Of a stretch of 63,888 nucleotides of DNA, positions 27,210-36,153 are shown piece by piece. Under the pieces are notes generated by a model. It was given only the letters and a program-made list of their open reading frames with translations, was not told where the DNA came from and searched no databases. Position 1 is the stretch's first letter. Each line of letters opens with the position of its first letter. Both the position numbers and the translations under genes were made by a program. Source of the DNA: Natronohydrobacter sp. GTDB lineage: Bacteria; Pseudomonadota; Alphaproteobacteria; Rhodobacterales; Rhodobacteraceae. Location: the NCBI GenBank assembly GCA_020832555.1, contig JAFIEM010000008.1, forward strand, positions 1 to 63,888, in the 5' to 3' direction.

Positions 27210-28532
27210 TCAGTTCAGGCCTGCTTCAAACTCGCGCAGCAATGCATTGCCACGACGCACGGCGTCATCGGCCGCTTGCTGGCCGGTCTTTGCGCCTGTC
27301 ATCACCGCTTCCATCTCTTCCGAGATCACATCACGGATCTGGACGAAGTTGCCGAAACGCAGACCGCGCGAATTCTCGGTGGGCGGGTTCAGCAGCATCT
27401 GCTGAATCGAGGTTTCGGAACCGGGATTGGCGTCATAATAGCCCTGTTCGCGGGTCAGATCCCATGCGGCCTGAGTGATCGGCAGATAGCCGGTGTCCTG
27501 ATGCCACTGCGCCTGAACTGCAGGGTCGGACACGAATTCGAAGAAGCGCGCAACACCGCGGTATTCCTCATCCGTGTGGCCGGTCAGAACCCAGAGAGTT
27601 GCCCCCCCGATAATGGTGTTCTGGGGTGCGCCTTCAACATCATCATAGTGGGGCTGGAAGCCGAAGCCCACGTTGAAATCTGCGTTGCGCAGAACCCCTG
27701 CGCGGCTGGCCGATGACCCAAAGACGATCCCACATTCACCCGCATAGAAAGCCGGGAAAGCGTCGGGGCCGGGGCCAGGGCCACCCCAACGGAATGCGCC
27801 TGCATCCTGCCAGGCTTTCAGGTTGTCCCAGTGGTTCGCCAGCAATTCGGTGTTGAAGACAAACTCGGTCTCGAAACCCTCAAAGCCATTGGCGAGCGTG
27901 CCGAGCGGCTGGTTGTGCCATGCCATGAAGTTTTCCAGCATCACCCAGCTCGGCCAGGAGGTGGTGAAGCCGCAAGGCGCTGCACCCGATTCCAGAATTG
28001 CAATCGAGGCTGCTTCCATATCGGCCCAAGTCGCTGGCGCAGTTTCCGGGTCAAGCCCGGCGGCCTCGAAGATGTCCTTGTTGTAATACATGATCGGGGT
28101 GGACGAGTTGAACGGGAAGGACAGCATGTTTCCGTTCGGGTCCGTGTAATAGCTGACCACGGCATCCAGATAGGCCGACGGATCAAATTCAACGCCTGCA
28201 TCTGCCATCATCTGATAAACAGGAACAATGGCCCCTTCGGCGGCCATCATCGTGCCGGTGCCGACTTCGAAAACCTGCACGATATGGGGCTGCTGGTTCG
28301 CGCGGAAGGCCGCAATCGCGCCCGTCATCGCTTCGGTATAGGTGCCGCGGAACGAGGGCACGACGCGGAATTCGTCCTGGCTCTCGTTGAAGGCTTCGGC
28401 AACGCCTTCGAGCAGCTCGCCCAACTCACCGCCAAGCGCATGCCACCAGTTGATTGTTGTCTGCGCCTGCGCCAAGACCGGCGTGAGCGCTGTGGTGGCC
28501 ACGAGGCAGGCCCCGAAAACATGTCTCTTCAT
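27210..28532 (-). CDS. ugpB: UgpB, glycerol-3-phosphate/glycerophosphodiester-binding protein
   Basis: 440-residue periplasmic binding protein. The signal peptide MKRHVFGACLVATTAL ends near AQAQ, then TTINWWHALGGELGELLEG, characteristic of UgpB. The later YYNKDIF and the C-terminal NALLREFEAGLN are also typical. I chose the ATG at 28532 because GGGAGG lies 7 nt upstream; another ATG 6 nt earlier is too close to that site. It is first in ugpBAECQ and divergent from a LysR gene. Confidence 0.93.
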   Translation of the reverse strand: MKRHVFGACLVATTALTPVLAQAQTTINWWHALGGELGELLEGVAEAFNESQDEFRVVPSFRGTYTEAMTGAIAAFRANQQPHIVQVFEVGTGTMMAAEGAIVPVYQMMADAGVEFDPSAYLDAVVSYYTDPNGNMLSFPFNSSTPIMYYNKDIFEAAGLDPETAPATWADMEAASIAILESGAAPCGFTTSWPSWVMLENFMAWHNQPLGTLANGFEGFETEFVFNTELLANHWDNLKAWQDAGAFRWGGPGPGPDAFPAFYAGECGIVFGSSASRAGVLRNADFNVGFGFQPHYDDVEGAPQNTIIGGATLWVLTGHTDEEYRGVARFFEFVSDPAVQAQWHQDTGYLPITQAAWDLTREQGYYDANPGSETSIQQMLLNPPTENSRGLRFGNFVQIRDVISEEMEAVMTGAKTGQQAADDAVRRGNALLREFEAGLN

Positions 28533-28712
28533 TGTCATCCTCCCTTTGGAGATAGCAGTCATTCACCATGTTGATCGCGACCATGAACTGGATCGCTTGC
28601 TATCTGAGATAGCGTCGCATTGTAACATCTATAGGACAAGGCAATTTTTTTTGTTTTTACCATAATATTATGTTATATTTTCGGCTGACTCTGTGAGATC
28701 ATTGAGGAAATG
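28533..28712. promoter_or_regulatory. Divergent ugpB-lysR promoter region with AT-rich palindrome
   Basis: This 180-nt interval is much richer in A+T than its surroundings. It contains the perfect 12-bp palindrome CATAATATTATG at 28661-28672, about 40 nt before the LysR gene, which fits the T-N11-A style of LysR sites. I saw no clear Pho box. Confidence 0.5.
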
Positions 28713-29624
28713 ATGGACAGGCAACTAAGCTTGCGCCAACTTGAGGCGCTTTTATCCGTCGTCGAGCACGGTACGATGACACGCGCCTCGCAGGCGCTCG
28801 ACATCTCGCAGCCTGCCGTGAGCCGCCTTCTGGCCGATTTGACAGAATCACTTGGCTTCCCGGTTCTCGAACGCCGTGACGGGCGACTTACACCCACTCA
28901 GGAAGCCCGCTTCCTTTTGCCCGATATCAAGCGCTCGCTCGAATTAGTCGAGCGCATCTCGGAAGCCGGGCGCAGCATCAACCAGCGCAAGGCGGGGGAA
29001 TTGCGGATTACCTGCCTGCCGGGTTTTGCCGTCAGCCACCTGCCCCAGTTTCTGGCGAAGTTCTTGCACACCCGCCCCGACGTTTCTCTGATCCTGGAAC
29101 CTGACAGGCCAGAACGAATTCTGGAGTGGATGGTGGGCGCTCAGTTTGACGTGGGCATCACGGATACAGACGGGTTCGAAGGCCACCCGGCGCTCGAAAG
29201 TACACATATCGATATCCGCACGGTCTGCATTTTCCCCGAAACAAGCCCTCTCGCGCGGCTATCCGTCATCCGCCCGCGCGATCTGATTGGTGAGAGACTG
29301 ATCCACGCACGCCGAGAAAGCGATTATTTCCGCCGATTGCAGGCTGCATTTGATGAAGATGGCGCGACGATCGAGACATTTATCGAGGCCCGGCAATTCA
29401 CGACAGCCTGCGAATTCGTCCGGCATGGCGCGGGCGTTTCGGTCATCAGCGAACTGGATGCTGTGCAATACGCTGGCCGCGGCGTTGCATTTCGTCCCTT
29501 TGCGCCCGTTTTGCCACACCGGCTATCTTTGGTGCGGCCTATCCACAAAGCTCCGTCTTTGATCGCGCTCGAGTTCATCGAGGAATTCTCGAACAGCCTG
29601 ACCGCCTTTGCGCTACAAAAGTAA
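28713..29624 (+). CDS. LysR-family transcriptional regulator divergent from ugp
   Basis: 303 residues: N-terminal winged helix (LRQLEALLSVVEHGTMTRAS, helix-turn-helix ISQPAVSRLLADL) and a C-terminal periplasmic-binding-protein-like effector domain. Divergence from ugpB makes it the probable ugp regulator. This differs from enteric bacteria, where ugp is under PhoB and catabolite control. Two consecutive ATGs occur; the second (28713) has better spacing to GAGG. Confidence 0.88.
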   Translation: MDRQLSLRQLEALLSVVEHGTMTRASQALDISQPAVSRLLADLTESLGFPVLERRDGRLTPTQEARFLLPDIKRSLELVERISEAGRSINQRKAGELRITCLPGFAVSHLPQFLAKFLHTRPDVSLILEPDRPERILEWMVGAQFDVGITDTDGFEGHPALESTHIDIRTVCIFPETSPLARLSVIRPRDLIGERLIHARRESDYFRRLQAAFDEDGATIETFIEARQFTTACEFVRHGAGVSVISELDAVQYAGRGVAFRPFAPVLPHRLSLVRPIHKAPSLIALEFIEEFSNSLTAFALQK

Positions 29625-29625
29625 T

Positions 29626-29736
29626 CTCCCATCACTGGCGCATGAGCGCTGCATGACAGGAAGCAGGTTCGCACATAATGACCAATACGTTTCGCTTGCG
29701 TATCAGTGAAACTCACGCAAGTCGCCAGCATGGGAG
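29626..29736. repeat. Long-range inverted repeat after the LysR gene
   Basis: CTCCCAT-N4-GGC at 29626-29639 is complementary to GCC-AGC-ATGGGAG at 29724-29736, about 85 nt apart. The loop contains another dyad, CTTGCGT with ACGCAAG. It starts 2 nt after the lysR stop and could be a structured 3' end. The rest of 29625-30024 holds no gene or signal I can support. Confidence 0.4.
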
Positions 29737-30024
29737 ACACTCTCACCGAAGGGGCAGCCGCCAACCGTGCCAATGCCGCAGAAGCCACACGCGCATCGGA
29801 TGGTATGCAGATATTGAAGTTTCGCCTTTGCACAGGCAGCAATTTGCGTAAGCGGTCAGCCGCCAAATCGCCCGAACTCGGAAAAAAGCTTAGAAAACAG
29901 AACCTCTCGCCTGCCTGTGGCCATGGTTTCAAGAACCGGCGGTGGCTTTTCTGTCCTGTCACCGTTCAACTGCTTCTGCAGCCTGTGATCAAAGCTCGCA
30001 ATGATCCTTGCCAGAACCCATCGA

Positions 30025-30924
30025 CTAGCGTGTCATGTCAGTCGTCTGGATCAACGAGACGAGCCGGTCCTGAAACGCGGCACATATCGGGCTGCTGATG
30101 CCGCCTCGCCGCAAGACAAAGCCGACAGTTCGAAGCGCCATTGGATCATGCAGTTCAAGTGCGCAAAGCTCTTCATCGATCGAGCGCGTCGCAAGAGCTG
30201 GCAAGATCGTTGCCCCGGCCCCGGCGCGCACCAATGCCAGGAGTGAGATGACATTGCGCGCGCTTATTGCCGAAACGCGATCCGGAGCTTCTGCCCCAAA
30301 GCCGGAATAGCCAGTGGTTGATTTGTTACTGATCAGCCGATGCTCCTGTAAATCTTGACGTGTCAAGGGCCTTGCAAGGCGCGTGAGCGGATGGTCCTTG
30401 CGACAGACCAGCCGGAAAGGGTCATTGAACAAGGAGACGAAAATCAGGCCAGCCTTGGCTTCCGGCTTGCCGCCAATGCCTAACTCGACCACGCCTGTTT
30501 CGACCAGCGTATGTACGCTGGCGCTGTCGGTATCCAGCAACTCGATCCTGACGCCGGGATGATCTGCCAACATGGCACTGAGCACCGGCGGCAGAAGCTG
30601 TGCTGCGACAGACGGAACTGCCGCAATACGCAAGACCCCTTCGCGCCCCTCGGCGAGCGCGATGATCCGTTCGATGCTGCGGTCATATTCGCGCAGCAAG
30701 TCCTGAGCGAGCTTGTTCACCTCAATGCCAAGCGGTGTGAGCGTGTGTTTCCGATCGGTTTCGAACAAGGGCGCGCCAAGGTCGCTTTCAAGCTGTTTGA
30801 GCGTCATTGATATCGCGGAATCCGTGCGTCCGAGGGTCTTGGCCGCATCACGGAGAGTCCCGCAATCGGCAACGGTAACGAAAACGCGCAGGGCCTGGGT
30901 TCGAATCATCGGCGTTAATTCCAT
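30025..30924 (-). CDS. LysR-family regulator divergent from a catabolic operon
   Basis: 299 residues: a winged helix with ALRVFVTVADCGTLRDAAKTL (in two pieces ALRVFVTVADC and GTLRDAAKTL) and TDSAISMTLKQLESDLGAPLF, followed by the effector domain. The 77-nt gap to the divergent Ldh-type gene contains a matching dyad (30938-30968), so it is the likely regulator of the operon at 31002-39984. An alternative ATG lies at 30909. Confidence 0.88.
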   Translation of the reverse strand: MELTPMIRTQALRVFVTVADCGTLRDAAKTLGRTDSAISMTLKQLESDLGAPLFETDRKHTLTPLGIEVNKLAQDLLREYDRSIERIIALAEGREGVLRIAAVPSVAAQLLPPVLSAMLADHPGVRIELLDTDSASVHTLVETGVVELGIGGKPEAKAGLIFVSLFNDPFRLVCRKDHPLTRLARPLTRQDLQEHRLISNKSTTGYSGFGAEAPDRVSAISARNVISLLALVRAGAGATILPALATRSIDEELCALELHDPMALRTVGFVLRRGGISSPICAAFQDRLVSLIQTTDMTR

Positions 30925-30937
30925 TTTTTCTGAAGTT

Positions 30938-30968
30938 TATTCAATTTTAATTCGATTGATCTGAATAA
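30938..30968. promoter_or_regulatory. Dyad in the LysR/Ldh intergenic region
   Basis: TTATTCA at 30938-30944 and TGAATAA at 30962-30968 form a perfect 7-bp inverted repeat in an AT-rich gap, 14 nt before the lysR start and 33 nt before the Ldh-type gene. Position and symmetry fit a LysR autoregulatory site. Confidence 0.5.
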
Positions 30969-31001
30969 GTCACCCCCTTAGCCTGCGAGTCGGAGGCAGT
31001 G

Positions 31002-32003
31002 ATGACAGATATGGCACTTACCCTGGATCAGGTTGAAGAACTTGCCTTGCAAACCCTGCTTGGCGCGGGGGCCTGCATGCAACAAGCGGCCTCTGTCGCG
31101 CGGTCCACGCGCTTGGCCGAGCGTGACGGCATTCGCAGTCATGGGCTGATGTATGTGCCGATCTATTCCGAGCATCTGCGCTGTGGCAAGGTTCTGGGCG
31201 CAGCCAGGCCCACAGTTGCACGCCCGCGCCCTGCGACGGTTCAGGTCGATGCGGCACATGGTTTCGCACATGCGGCGATCGATGCAGGCTGGCCAGAGTT
31301 TGACGCGGCGGTGCGCGAACAGGGCATTGCCGCAATAGCGATTGCACGGTCCTATAATTGCGGCGTACTGGGACATCATGCCGAGCGGCTGGCCGAAGCC
31401 GGGCTTGTCGGGCTGTGCTTCACCAATGCGCCTGCATCCATGGCCCCGATTGGTGGCAGGCAGCCCGTGATCGGCACAAACCCGTTCGCGCTGGCCGTGC
31501 CCGATGGCGCGGGGCGCGCGCGTCTGGTCATCGACCAATCCGCCAGTGCGATTGCGAAATCCGAAATCATGCTGCGCGCCCGCAAGGGCGAGGCGATCGA
31601 GCCGGGCTGGGCGCTTGATGCCGATGGCCAGCCGACCGAGGATGCGGAAGCCGCCCTTGCAGGCTCGATGCTGCCTGCGGGCGGCCAGAAGGGGTTCGGC
31701 ATGGGCCTGATGGTCGAGATCTTCGCCGCCGCCCTGTCAGGGGGCAATCTGGGGTTGGAAGCCAGCCCGTTTTCCGGCCCCAAGGGCGGGCCACCGGGGA
31801 CCGGGCAGTTCTTCATCGGTATCGATCCGGCGGCGTTTTCAGGCGACAGCTTCCACACGGCTATTTTGCGGCTGACAGCGGCGATCACGGATCAGCCCGG
31901 CACCCGGTTGCCCGGTGCGCGCCGCGCCGCCAATTGCCAGCGCATCGAGAGTGAGGGCGTGCAGGTCGATGCCGCCCTGATGGACAGGATCAAGGCCGCC
32001 TGA
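31002..32003 (+). CDS. Ldh-family (malate/L-lactate/ureidoglycolate-type) NAD(P)-dependent dehydrogenase
   Basis: 333-residue member of the YlbC/Ldh2 family, unrelated to Rossmann-type lactate dehydrogenases. Signs include ERDGIRSHGLMYVP near the start, GLCFTNAPASMAPIGG and the later PVIGTNPFALAVP, and GQKGFGMGLMVEI. Members reduce or oxidise 2-oxo/2-hydroxy acids or cyclic imines such as delta-1-piperideine- and pyrroline-2-carboxylate. GGAGG precedes the ATG at 31002. It is the first gene of the operon that includes an aldehyde dehydrogenase, so the substrate may be a cyclic imine or hydroxyacid, which is inference. Confidence 0.88.
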   Translation: MTDMALTLDQVEELALQTLLGAGACMQQAASVARSTRLAERDGIRSHGLMYVPIYSEHLRCGKVLGAARPTVARPRPATVQVDAAHGFAHAAIDAGWPEFDAAVREQGIAAIAIARSYNCGVLGHHAERLAEAGLVGLCFTNAPASMAPIGGRQPVIGTNPFALAVPDGAGRARLVIDQSASAIAKSEIMLRARKGEAIEPGWALDADGQPTEDAEAALAGSMLPAGGQKGFGMGLMVEIFAAALSGGNLGLEASPFSGPKGGPPGTGQFFIGIDPAAFSGDSFHTAILRLTAAITDQPGTRLPGARRAANCQRIESEGVQVDAALMDRIKAA

Positions 32004-32021
32004 GCGGCGAAAAGGAACGAC

Positions 32022-33473
32022 ATGGAACTTGAAACCCGCAATTTCATCGCAGGCGACTGGCTGGACGGGACTGGCACGGTCGAAAACCGCAATCCGTCAG
32101 ACCTGTCCGATGTGATCGGCCACTTCGCACAGGCCGATGCCGCTCAGCTTGGTGTTGCGCTGGACGCTGCGCGTCGCGCGCAAGCCGAATGGGGCGCGAC
32201 TGGCCCGCAGAAGCGCCATGATGTGCTGATGGCCATCGGCACCGAAATGATGGCCCGTGCCGGGGAAATCGGCGCACTGATCGCCCGCGAAGAGGGCAAG
32301 CCCTTGGCCGAGGGCAAGGGCGAAGTCTACCGCGCGGGCCAGTTCTTCACCTATTTCGCAGCTGAAGCGTTGCGGCAATTGGGCCAGACCGCTGACTCGG
32401 TGCGGCCGGATATTGAAATCGATGTACGCCGCGAACCCGTGGGCGTCGTGGCGATCATCAGCCCGTGGAATTTCCCCGTGGCAACGCCCGCATGGAAAAT
32501 CGCGCCCGCACTGGCCTTTGGCAATGCCGTGATCTGGAAACCCGCGAACCAGACCCCTGCCAGTGCCGTGGCGCTGACGCAGATCATCGCGAAGCAGGAT
32601 TTGCCCAGGGGGCTGTTCAATCTGGTCATGGGGGCCGGGCGCGAAATCGGGCAGGCTTTGGCGGAAAGCACGCGCGTCGATGCGATCAGCTTCACTGGCT
32701 CGGTGCCGGTTGGGCGCGGGATCGCCGCTGCTGCAATCCCCAACATGACCAAATTGCAGATGGAAATGGGGTCAAAGAACCCCATGGTCATCATGGAGGA
32801 TTGCGACCTCGATCTGGCCGTGGCGCATGCCACCAACGCGGCCTTTGGCGGCACCGGTCAGAAATGCACCGCCGCCAGCCGCCTTGTCGTACATGAGCGC
32901 ATCCATGATGCCTTTGTCGAGAAACTGGTCGCGAGTGCGCAGGCGTTGAACGTCGGTCACGCGCTGGAAGAGGGCACGCAAATCGGCCCGGTGGTGAGCC
33001 GCGATCAGCTTGCCGCCAATCTGGACTATATCGAGACCGGCAAGCGCGAAGGGGCGGAACTCCTCTGCGGCGGCACGCGGCTGGAACGCGCGACGGAAGG
33101 CTATTTCATGGCCCCTGCGGTCTTTGCCAACACGCGCAACGATATGGTCATCAACCGCGAGGAAATGTTCGCGCCGATCACCTGCATCCTCAAGGCCGGC
33201 AGCTATGACGAGGCGTTACACATCGCCAATGACACTGAATTCGGCCTGACTGCGGGCATCATGACCCGCGATCTGGCGCGCGCCACCCATTTCCGCCGGA
33301 ACGCGCGCGCGGGCTGTGTCATGGTCAATCTGCCGACCGCAGGCACGGATTACCATGTCCCCTTCGGCGGGCGCGGTGCGTCCAGCTACGGTCCGCGCGA
33401 ACAGGGCCGTTATGCGGAAGAATTCTACACCATCGTAAAGACCTCCTATATCCATTCGGGGGCGCCCGCATGA
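32022..33473 (+). CDS. Aldehyde dehydrogenase (2-oxoglutarate semialdehyde dehydrogenase-like)
   Basis: 483 residues. It has the SPWNFPVATPAWKIAPAL and KPANQTPASA segments that bind NAD(P), the general base Glu in EMGSKNP, and the nucleophile Cys in GGTGQKCTAASR. It ends with FGGRGASSYGPREQGRYA. Overall it resembles 2,5-dioxopentanoate dehydrogenases more than betaine aldehyde dehydrogenases. It sits 18 nt after the Ldh-type gene and overlaps the M19 homologue by 4 bp. Confidence 0.9.
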   Translation: MELETRNFIAGDWLDGTGTVENRNPSDLSDVIGHFAQADAAQLGVALDAARRAQAEWGATGPQKRHDVLMAIGTEMMARAGEIGALIAREEGKPLAEGKGEVYRAGQFFTYFAAEALRQLGQTADSVRPDIEIDVRREPVGVVAIISPWNFPVATPAWKIAPALAFGNAVIWKPANQTPASAVALTQIIAKQDLPRGLFNLVMGAGREIGQALAESTRVDAISFTGSVPVGRGIAAAAIPNMTKLQMEMGSKNPMVIMEDCDLDLAVAHATNAAFGGTGQKCTAASRLVVHERIHDAFVEKLVASAQALNVGHALEEGTQIGPVVSRDQLAANLDYIETGKREGAELLCGGTRLERATEGYFMAPAVFANTRNDMVINREEMFAPITCILKAGSYDEALHIANDTEFGLTAGIMTRDLARATHFRRNARAGCVMVNLPTAGTDYHVPFGGRGASSYGPREQGRYAEEFYTIVKTSYIHSGAPA

Positions 33474-34474
33474 GCCCGCGCATCGACGCGCTGCAATATG
33501 CCAACTGGTCGGAAAAGATCTTCCGCCAGATGCGCGCGGGCGGGGTTGATGCGGTGCATGTCACGATCACCTATCACGAGAATTTTCGCGAAACAGTGCT
33601 CAATATCGAAGGCTGGAACCGCTGGTTTGAACGTCACCCGGACCTGATCTTTCAGGGCTACACCGCCGATGACATTGACCTTGCCCGCGCGAGTGGCCGC
33701 ACGGCGATCTTCTTCGGCGCGCAAAACCCCTCTTGCATCGAGGATGACATCGGCCTTGTCGAAGTGCTGCACCGTCTGGGCCTGCGCTTCATGCAGCTGA
33801 GCTATAACAACCAGTCGCTTCTCGCCTCTGGCTGTTACGAGGCCGAAGATACCGGCCTGACCCGTATGGGTCGCGAGGTGGTGGCGGAAATGAACCGCGT
33901 GGGCCTGGTCATCGACATGAGCCATTCGGGCGAACGCTCGACGCTGGACGCCATCGCCCATTCCGCCCGCCCGATTGCCATCACCCATGCAAACCCGGCA
34001 AGCTGGCACCCTGCCATGCGCAACAAATCTGACCGGGTGTTACGCGCGCTGGCGGAAAGCGGCGGGATGCTGGGGTTTTCGGTCTATCCGCACCACCTGC
34101 GCGGGGGCGGTGATTGCACTTTGGATGATTTCTGCACGATGATCGCGCGCACCGCCGATCTGATGGGCGTGGATCATATCGGCATCGGCACCGATCTGTG
34201 TCAGGACCAACCGGATTCCGTGGTGGACTGGATGCGCGCAGGCCGCTGGACCAAAGCGCGCGACTATGGCGAGGGCAGCGCCGACAATCCCGGCTTTCCG
34301 CCCATGCCCGACTGGTTCCACGACAATCGTGATTTCGTGAAGATCGAGGACGGTTTGCGTACCGTTGGCATGTCTGGCCCAGATATCGCCGCTGTCATGG
34401 GCGGCAACTGGGCACGGTTCTTTGCGCAGAGTTTTGGCGCTCTGGAATCCGCACAGCAAGAGGCCGCGCAATGA
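33470..34474 (+). CDS. Atypical M19 (membrane dipeptidase) homologue
   Basis: 334 residues with an M19 dipeptidase fold: IAITHANPASWH, DMSHSGERSTLDAI and HIGIGTDL match the second half of the metal site (His152, His173 and the Asp in GTD). The first half differs. The usual N-terminal His-x-Asp aligns with Leu8-Gln-Tyr, and the bridging Glu aligns with Gln85 (FFGAQNP). It may bind one metal or none, and may act on something other than a dipeptide. No signal peptide is present. It is translationally coupled on both sides by ATGA overlaps. Confidence 0.8.
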   Translation: MSPRIDALQYANWSEKIFRQMRAGGVDAVHVTITYHENFRETVLNIEGWNRWFERHPDLIFQGYTADDIDLARASGRTAIFFGAQNPSCIEDDIGLVEVLHRLGLRFMQLSYNNQSLLASGCYEAEDTGLTRMGREVVAEMNRVGLVIDMSHSGERSTLDAIAHSARPIAITHANPASWHPAMRNKSDRVLRALAESGGMLGFSVYPHHLRGGGDCTLDDFCTMIARTADLMGVDHIGIGTDLCQDQPDSVVDWMRAGRWTKARDYGEGSADNPGFPPMPDWFHDNRDFVKIEDGLRTVGMSGPDIAAVMGGNWARFFAQSFGALESAQQEAAQ

Positions 34475-36153
34475 GTTGCGAGGGTCTGAACCCCATGCCA
34501 CAGGCGCGCGCCTTCCGGCGCAGCCCCGACGAGGTGATGCGCCTTGCCCGCATGGGATGCAGCCATCCCACGCGGCTGTCATTTCTGCGCCAACTCTTGC
34601 GCCGGATGCAGTCCGAGGGTTGGCGCTTTGACCGACCCATCTGGGAGATCGACGCGGAGGGCGTAGGCCGCGCCGTCTACCGCGCCATCGGCCCCGCGCG
34701 GACTTACAGCCTTGTGGCCTTTGCCCATGATCTGCCGCCCGAGGCGCGTTCGGATCGGGTGATCGCGACCGCATGGGACGCCACATTCGCACTGTTTGAC
34801 GGCACGCCCGATGCTGCCGATCTGGACCGCCTTGCCGCCAATGTTCCCTTGCAGGAAGCCGGGCGCATTTCCCCGCGCGAACTTAGCCTGAGCCGCGCGA
34901 ACCGCTCGGTGCGGCTGTTCGATCATGTCGTGGAACGGCTGGCCGCAGGGGCGCAACCTGATGCCGCGATGCTGCTGGAAACCGGTTATCTGATGCGCAC
35001 GACGGCGGTCTATGGGTCTGGCAAATTCGGCGCGGCGGATCGCGCCGCGATTGCGCAGCGCCCGGAACTCAGCGCGCCGTTTCAGGCTGAAATGCTGTCG
35101 GTCTGGCTGACGCGGGCCTTCACTGTCGATCTGGTTGAACATTTGGCGCGCGCACGCGGCGGGGATAAGGCCGCGCGCCTTGTGCCCGATCTGAAGCGCG
35201 GCCTCGGCGTGGGCAACTCCACCGGGCTTGGCATGGCCCCTTTTGTGATCCGTCATCCGGTGCTTCTGAACAACTGGATGCTGGCGCGCGAAGAGGCCTT
35301 GGCGCGCGTGCGTGCGCAAACCCGTGTCGGGGCGGACGAACTGGCAGGGTTTCAGGCGGCGCTGGAGGAGGCGCGCAAGAACGCGGACCTCTGGACCAGC
35401 GCGCATGATATGCAGCGCGCGAAACTGGCTGATCTGAGCGATGGCCTTGCGCGCATTATCGCCCATGTTGCCCAGGGGTGGGACCGGAGCACCCGGCATC
35501 CTTGGAATGATTTGTGGCATTGGGGTCAGGATAACCTGCCGATGGAAGGACAGGAAGCGCTGCTCGCGGCAATGTTGGAGCCGCATGGTGCGCTGATCGA
35601 CGGGCTGGGCGAATGCATGGACGCCGATGAGAATGCGTATTTCCCCATCAATGGCGCGATGCGCGCGGGAGAATTGCGCGCCATAGTGCAGGCGCATTAC
35701 GGCTGGGCGCTGGGGGTCGACTACGCGCAGCCCGCCCAATGCGCCCGCTTCTGGTATGTGTCCGAGGACAAGCTCGAGCCGCGCCTTGGCGAGCGCCATC
35801 ACGAGCCCGGCGTGGACCACGAATTGCCGCTCGATACCGGACGGCAGGCCGCAGCACTCTGGCAGGCGTTGCAGGACCAGCCCGAGGATCTGCCCGTCGC
35901 GCATCTGCTGCTGGCCAAGCCAGAGCATCGCCCGGCGGTCAGGCGCGCCCAGATCACCGCGCGCCATCCGTTTGCGGAAATCCGCGACAACCTGATCGCG
36001 GATGACATGCTGCCCATCGACATATTGCGCTGCAAACTCGCATTTTTCGGGGCGACGCGCTTTGATCCGCGCTCGGATCGCTGGGTGCGTATCAGCCTGT
36101 TTCAGGACGCCCCCTATCCTGACCAGATGACCGGGGGCGCGCATGAAGCATGA
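34471..36153 (+). CDS. Conserved protein of unknown function, 560 residues
   Basis: I do not recognise a family. The protein is soluble and Arg/Ala-rich, starts with SPDEVMRLARMGCSHPTRLSFL and contains FDRPIWEIDAEGVGRAVY, SLVAFAHDLPPE and a segment GVGNSTGLGMAPFVIRHP in the middle; each fragment is at most a lead for searching. The C-terminal part has a WYVSEDKLEPRLGERHHEPG stretch and a final region rich in charged helices. It overlaps the M19 gene by 4 bp and the DUF3726 gene by 11 bp, which points to stoichiometric production and perhaps a complex. Codon use matches its neighbours. Confidence 0.85.
   Translation: MSCEGLNPMPQARAFRRSPDEVMRLARMGCSHPTRLSFLRQLLRRMQSEGWRFDRPIWEIDAEGVGRAVYRAIGPARTYSLVAFAHDLPPEARSDRVIATAWDATFALFDGTPDAADLDRLAANVPLQEAGRISPRELSLSRANRSVRLFDHVVERLAAGAQPDAAMLLETGYLMRTTAVYGSGKFGAADRAAIAQRPELSAPFQAEMLSVWLTRAFTVDLVEHLARARGGDKAARLVPDLKRGLGVGNSTGLGMAPFVIRHPVLLNNWMLAREEALARVRAQTRVGADELAGFQAALEEARKNADLWTSAHDMQRAKLADLSDGLARIIAHVAQGWDRSTRHPWNDLWHWGQDNLPMEGQEALLAAMLEPHGALIDGLGECMDADENAYFPINGAMRAGELRAIVQAHYGWALGVDYAQPAQCARFWYVSEDKLEPRLGERHHEPGVDHELPLDTGRQAAALWQALQDQPEDLPVAHLLLAKPEHRPAVRRAQITARHPFAEIRDNLIADDMLPIDILRCKLAFFGATRFDPRSDRWVRISLFQDAPYPDQMTGGAHEA

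Noticed and set aside
29706-30098. Plus-strand 130-codon frame between two lysR genes
   Set aside because: No ribosome site, no recognisable family and it runs into the convergent lysR gene.
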